A stretch of DNA of 64,000 bases from JAWKTV01 sp041398905 (GTDB taxonomy: Bacteria; Planctomycetota; Planctomycetia; Planctomycetales; Planctomycetaceae): contig JAWKTV010000011.1 in NCBI GenBank assembly GCA_041398905.1, positions 1 through 64,000 of the forward strand. The letters run 5' to 3'. Positions 61,009 through 64,000 of the stretch are shown here, in pieces. Within the stretch, counting starts at the first letter, position 1. Each line of letters begins with the position of its first letter. The translations under genes and the position numbers were made by a program. The notes beneath the pieces were generated by a model. It had not been told where the DNA came from. It searched no databases and worked only from the letters and a program-made list of their open reading frames with translations.

Positions 61009-64000
61009 CTACTCGGCGAAGAGCGGCGTCGGTACCGCGGGAGACCCGTTGCCTCCCGCGGTACCGAACTGACCCGGTATCGCCCCCGGTCCGACAGCAC
61101 TTTGCGGCATGCTCAGCGGCTCCTCCAGAATCACTCCCGGAGTCTCCATCGCACCACCGTCGTAAATCACTCCACCTTCCGCTGGATAGAACTCGTCCGC
61201 CTGCCGTGGCACGCTGTACAGCGGACCATGCACCGCCTCCGCTTCGTCTTCGAAGAAGTGCAGCCGCTCCGCCTCGACCTGCTTGACCAGCTCCATGTTA
61301 CCATCGCCATGAATGATTCGCGGCGTCAGGAAGATCAGCAGTTCGGTACGACGCTCCGTGTGGAAGTCGTAGCGGAACAGGTTCCGCACGACCGTCGCCC
61401 AGGTAGGGCCACCTTGCGTTCCTCTGTGATGTTCGATTTGTTGATCGGCGCCGAGCACGGCGGTTTGGCCATCGGGCACCTTGATGGTGCTGATCGCGGT
61501 CGAGAGGTCTTTGATCGGCGAGGTGAAGACGTTGCCGGCGGTGTCCGTGAAGATCGGCACGCCCGCTCCGTTGAACGCCGACTTTTCGGCGGCGACCACC
61601 ATCACGATCTCACCTTCCGGGCTGATGCGGGGGGTCACCGTGAGGATGATACCCGCGTTGTCCTGCCGAACGTTCGGACTCGCCACGCCGACGGCATTGG
61701 GAGTCACGCCATCCACCACCGGCACCTGTTGGCCGACTTGAATCTGGGCCTCCTGGTTGTCGAGCGCGAGAATTTGCGGGCGACTGAGGACGCGCACATT
61801 GCGGCGTGAGGCGAGTGCCCGAATGAGCACGCTCACCGACTCGCTGCTCGCCGACAGGACGAGGCCGCCAAAGCCCAGGTCACCGTTGACCCGGCCGACA
61901 CCGAAGTTGGCGAGGCCCTGCGAGCCGACGCGGCTCGGATTGCCGGCCGTGTTGTTGCCCAACGGCTGGTTGTTGAACGCGAAGCCCGGAGTGACCGTGC
62001 TCGAAATAATGTTGGTGGTGTTGACGTTGCCGACACCCGGAACCTGCGTCGTCGTCTGTGTCGTGATGAGGTCACCAATCGCACCGCGACGGAACAAGAC
62101 CGAGTCCTGGAAGCCGAGTTCGACGCCGAACTCATCCGTGTCGTTCAGTTCCACCTCGACGAGCAGTGCCTGAATCATCACCTGCGCCGGAGCGGCGTCG
62201 AGCTGCCGGGCCATCTGCATGATCCGGTCAAAGTACTTTGGCGTCGCGCTGATGAGCAGTGAGTTGCTGACCGGTTCCGGCGTCACCACGATGTCTTGTT
62301 CCAGCAGCTCCACCGAGCTGACACGGTCCGGGTCCTGCAGCAGCAGGTCGCGCTGCGATTGCAGGAAGGTATTGATCGCCGTCGCCACGTCCGTCGCCGG
62401 CGCGTTCCGCAGCTTGTACACGTTCACTTGACGGTTCCGCATGTCGCCGGCGTCAAGCCGCAGCAAAATCGCCTCGACCATCGTCAGGGCTTCCTCGCCG
62501 CCGTATGCGATCACCGTGTTCGATCGGGCATCCGCCTGGAAGCGGAGCGGTACGAGGCTGCTCGACTGCTCCGCACCGGCCAACTGCACGCCCAGTTGAT
62601 CCGCCTGCTGCGGCTCGAACAGGCTCGTCAGCAGGTCGACCGCCGCGACGGCGTCGGCACTCTGCAGCGGAATCATCTTGACGGAAGCAACCGCCTCCGC
62701 CGGCTGATCCAGCACCCTGATCAGTTCGCTGATGAGTTCAAGGCTGTCCTTCGGAGCGGTGACGACGAGTGAATTCGTGCGAATTTCGCCGCTGATCCGC
62801 ACATCGATCAGCAGGCCGGACTTGACGAGCTTCTGCACGTCGCCGCTTGTGCGGAGGAACTCCAGCACGACCGACTTGGTGTCTCGCAACTGCTGTGACG
62901 ACGCACCGCCACCCGCATTGCCGCCGAAGCCGCCTTGCCCGGTCTGGCTGCTGGGGTTGGTCGCGCTCTGCAGCGCCGTGCCGAGGAACTCGGCCAGCTC
63001 TTCGGCCGATGCGTGCTGCAGCGGGTAGATCTGCACGCGGTGCGTCGCACCGTGCTGTCCTTGTCGACCCGGCAGATCAGCTTATCTCCGCCAGCTCGCG
63101 GGGACGGGCCTGCACAATGATCGAGTTGGTCCGCACATCGGCGATCGCCCGCACTCGCGTCCCCAGCCCGCCACGGTCTTCGTAGAACTGATCGAGCAGA
63201 TCGACCACCTGCGAAGCGATCGCATGTTTCAGCGCGAGCACCTGCACCTCGGCGGCCGGGTCCGAAGGCTGATCGAGCGTCGTCGCCAGCTCCATGATCG
63301 ACTCCATCGCCGTCGACGGAGCCATGATGATGATGGCATTGGGCTGCACGACCGGGATGACGCTGATCGGCGGAGCCGCGCGGCCACCCTCTTCCTGCTG
63401 TTCGTTGATCCGCTCGTAAACGTCCTGCAGCAGTTCGGAAAGGGCTTCGGAGCTGACATGCTTGAGACTGACGACATTGATCTCGGGCTGGGAACCCTGA
63501 GCCTGCTGCTCGATCATCTGGATGACCTGCATCACCTGCTCAACGTCCGTTTCGTTGCCCCGGATGATCAGTAAGTTCAGGTCGTCGACCGACTGGATGG
63601 TGACGTCGCCCCGCAGGTTACCGGTGAAGCCCGGAATCGCCGCGGTGGCACTGCCGTCGCCATTCCCCGGAGCGGTTCCGGGTATGGTGGCCGGGCCAGC
63701 GTTGTCGCCGACGTTCCCCTGCTGCCAAGCGGCAGCCACCACCGGAGCCGCACCGTTCGCCTTGAGGTGCCTCAATTGCGGCTGCAACTCGCGACCGATG
63801 CCGGGAAGCGTTTCGTCGCCAGCGACGAGACGAGTCGCCTCTTGCTCCGTACGCGGTCTCGTGTCCAACCGCTTGACCAGTCCGCTCAGCCCGGCGGCGA
63901 CCCGCTCGTCGGCGGTCAGCAGCATCCGGTTTGTCTTGACATCCAGCTCGACCGTAAACCACTCACCCGTGCCGGGGTGGTCACCTTTCGGCGCGTCGCG
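61009..64000 (-). CDS. gspD: GspD-type secretin, N-terminus beyond window (frameshifts)
   Basis: An outer-membrane secretin of the type II secretion or related type IV pilus system. Repeated N1/N2-type secretin modules are seen (INVVSLKHVSSEALSELLQD, VQVLALKHAIASQVVDLLDQ, QIYPLQHASAEELAEFL, VKMIPLQSADAVAAVDLL, VNVYKLRNAPATDVATAIN). The secretin domain follows (VLSRPQILALDNQEAQIQVG, IILTVTPRISPEGEIVMVV). Two shifts near 63078 and 63045 join the parts. The C-terminal tail is Pro/Gly-rich. The 5' end runs past base 64000. It would export substrates or serve the pilin-like proteins, which is inference. Confidence 0.9.

Overview
This is a GC-rich chromosomal window from a planctomycete (Planctomycetota, probably class Planctomycetia). 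The evidence is the gene content. It includes a PSCyt1/DUF1549/DUF1553 protein, a DUF1559 pilin-like protein with an N-terminal GFTLIE motif, a YfbK-type von Willebrand protein with an anti-sigma-like N-terminus, very large secreted membrane-anchored proteins, and futalosine-pathway menaquinone genes. No rRNA, tRNA, CRISPR array, transposase or phage gene was recognised. The region reads as ordinary chromosome with no mobile element.

Layout. 0-4 kb: von Willebrand protein and a TPR protein. 4.1-6.3 kb: mqnA-mqnC (menaquinone synthesis). 6.4-14.7 kb, minus strand: FAD oxidoreductase, GNAT-nitrilase fusion, a small conserved protein, O-antigen ligase and WecA-type transferase (GTGA overlap), and a 7Fe ferredoxin with promoter and terminator. 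15-22 kb: ThDP decarboxylase, a FemAB-like plus cupin pair, a GT39-type glycosyltransferase and a TPR protein. 22-27 kb: SDR39U1 epimerase, a lone nqrA, small proteins and glycosylasparaginase. 27.3-41.5 kb: a secreted HEAT-like protein divergent from two giant genes carrying three related modules. 41.7-46.1 kb: nhaA, ppk2 and a ClC transporter. 46.1-51.7 kb: planctomycete cytochrome protein, a small secreted protein and a DMT-like transporter. 51.7-56 kb: a cobalamin-riboswitch operon. 56-64 kb: membrane protein, M24 peptidase, TIM-barrel isomerase, RNase PH, a lipoprotein and a truncated GspD secretin.

How the genes work together. The clearest system is the minus-strand unit at 55,965-51,756. 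A textbook cobalamin aptamer precedes a DUF1559 pilin-like protein, a cysteine-bearing lipoprotein, a DUF71/COG2102 PP-loop enzyme, a DUF6580 membrane protein and a BtuF-like binding protein; the last four overlap by ATGA. This looks like a B12 scavenging operon with a pilin-like surface component. The second unusual locus is the tandem set of giant secreted modules at 29.6-41.5 kb. Sodium and ion genes (nqrA, nhaA, ClC) suggest a marine or saline habitat, which is inference only.

Caution about the sequence. Many genes switch frame and then continue as good protein in another frame, often returning later. I count more than 25 such points. They look like single-base assembly errors rather than decay. 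I give gene extents across these points and mark the approximate site of each shift.
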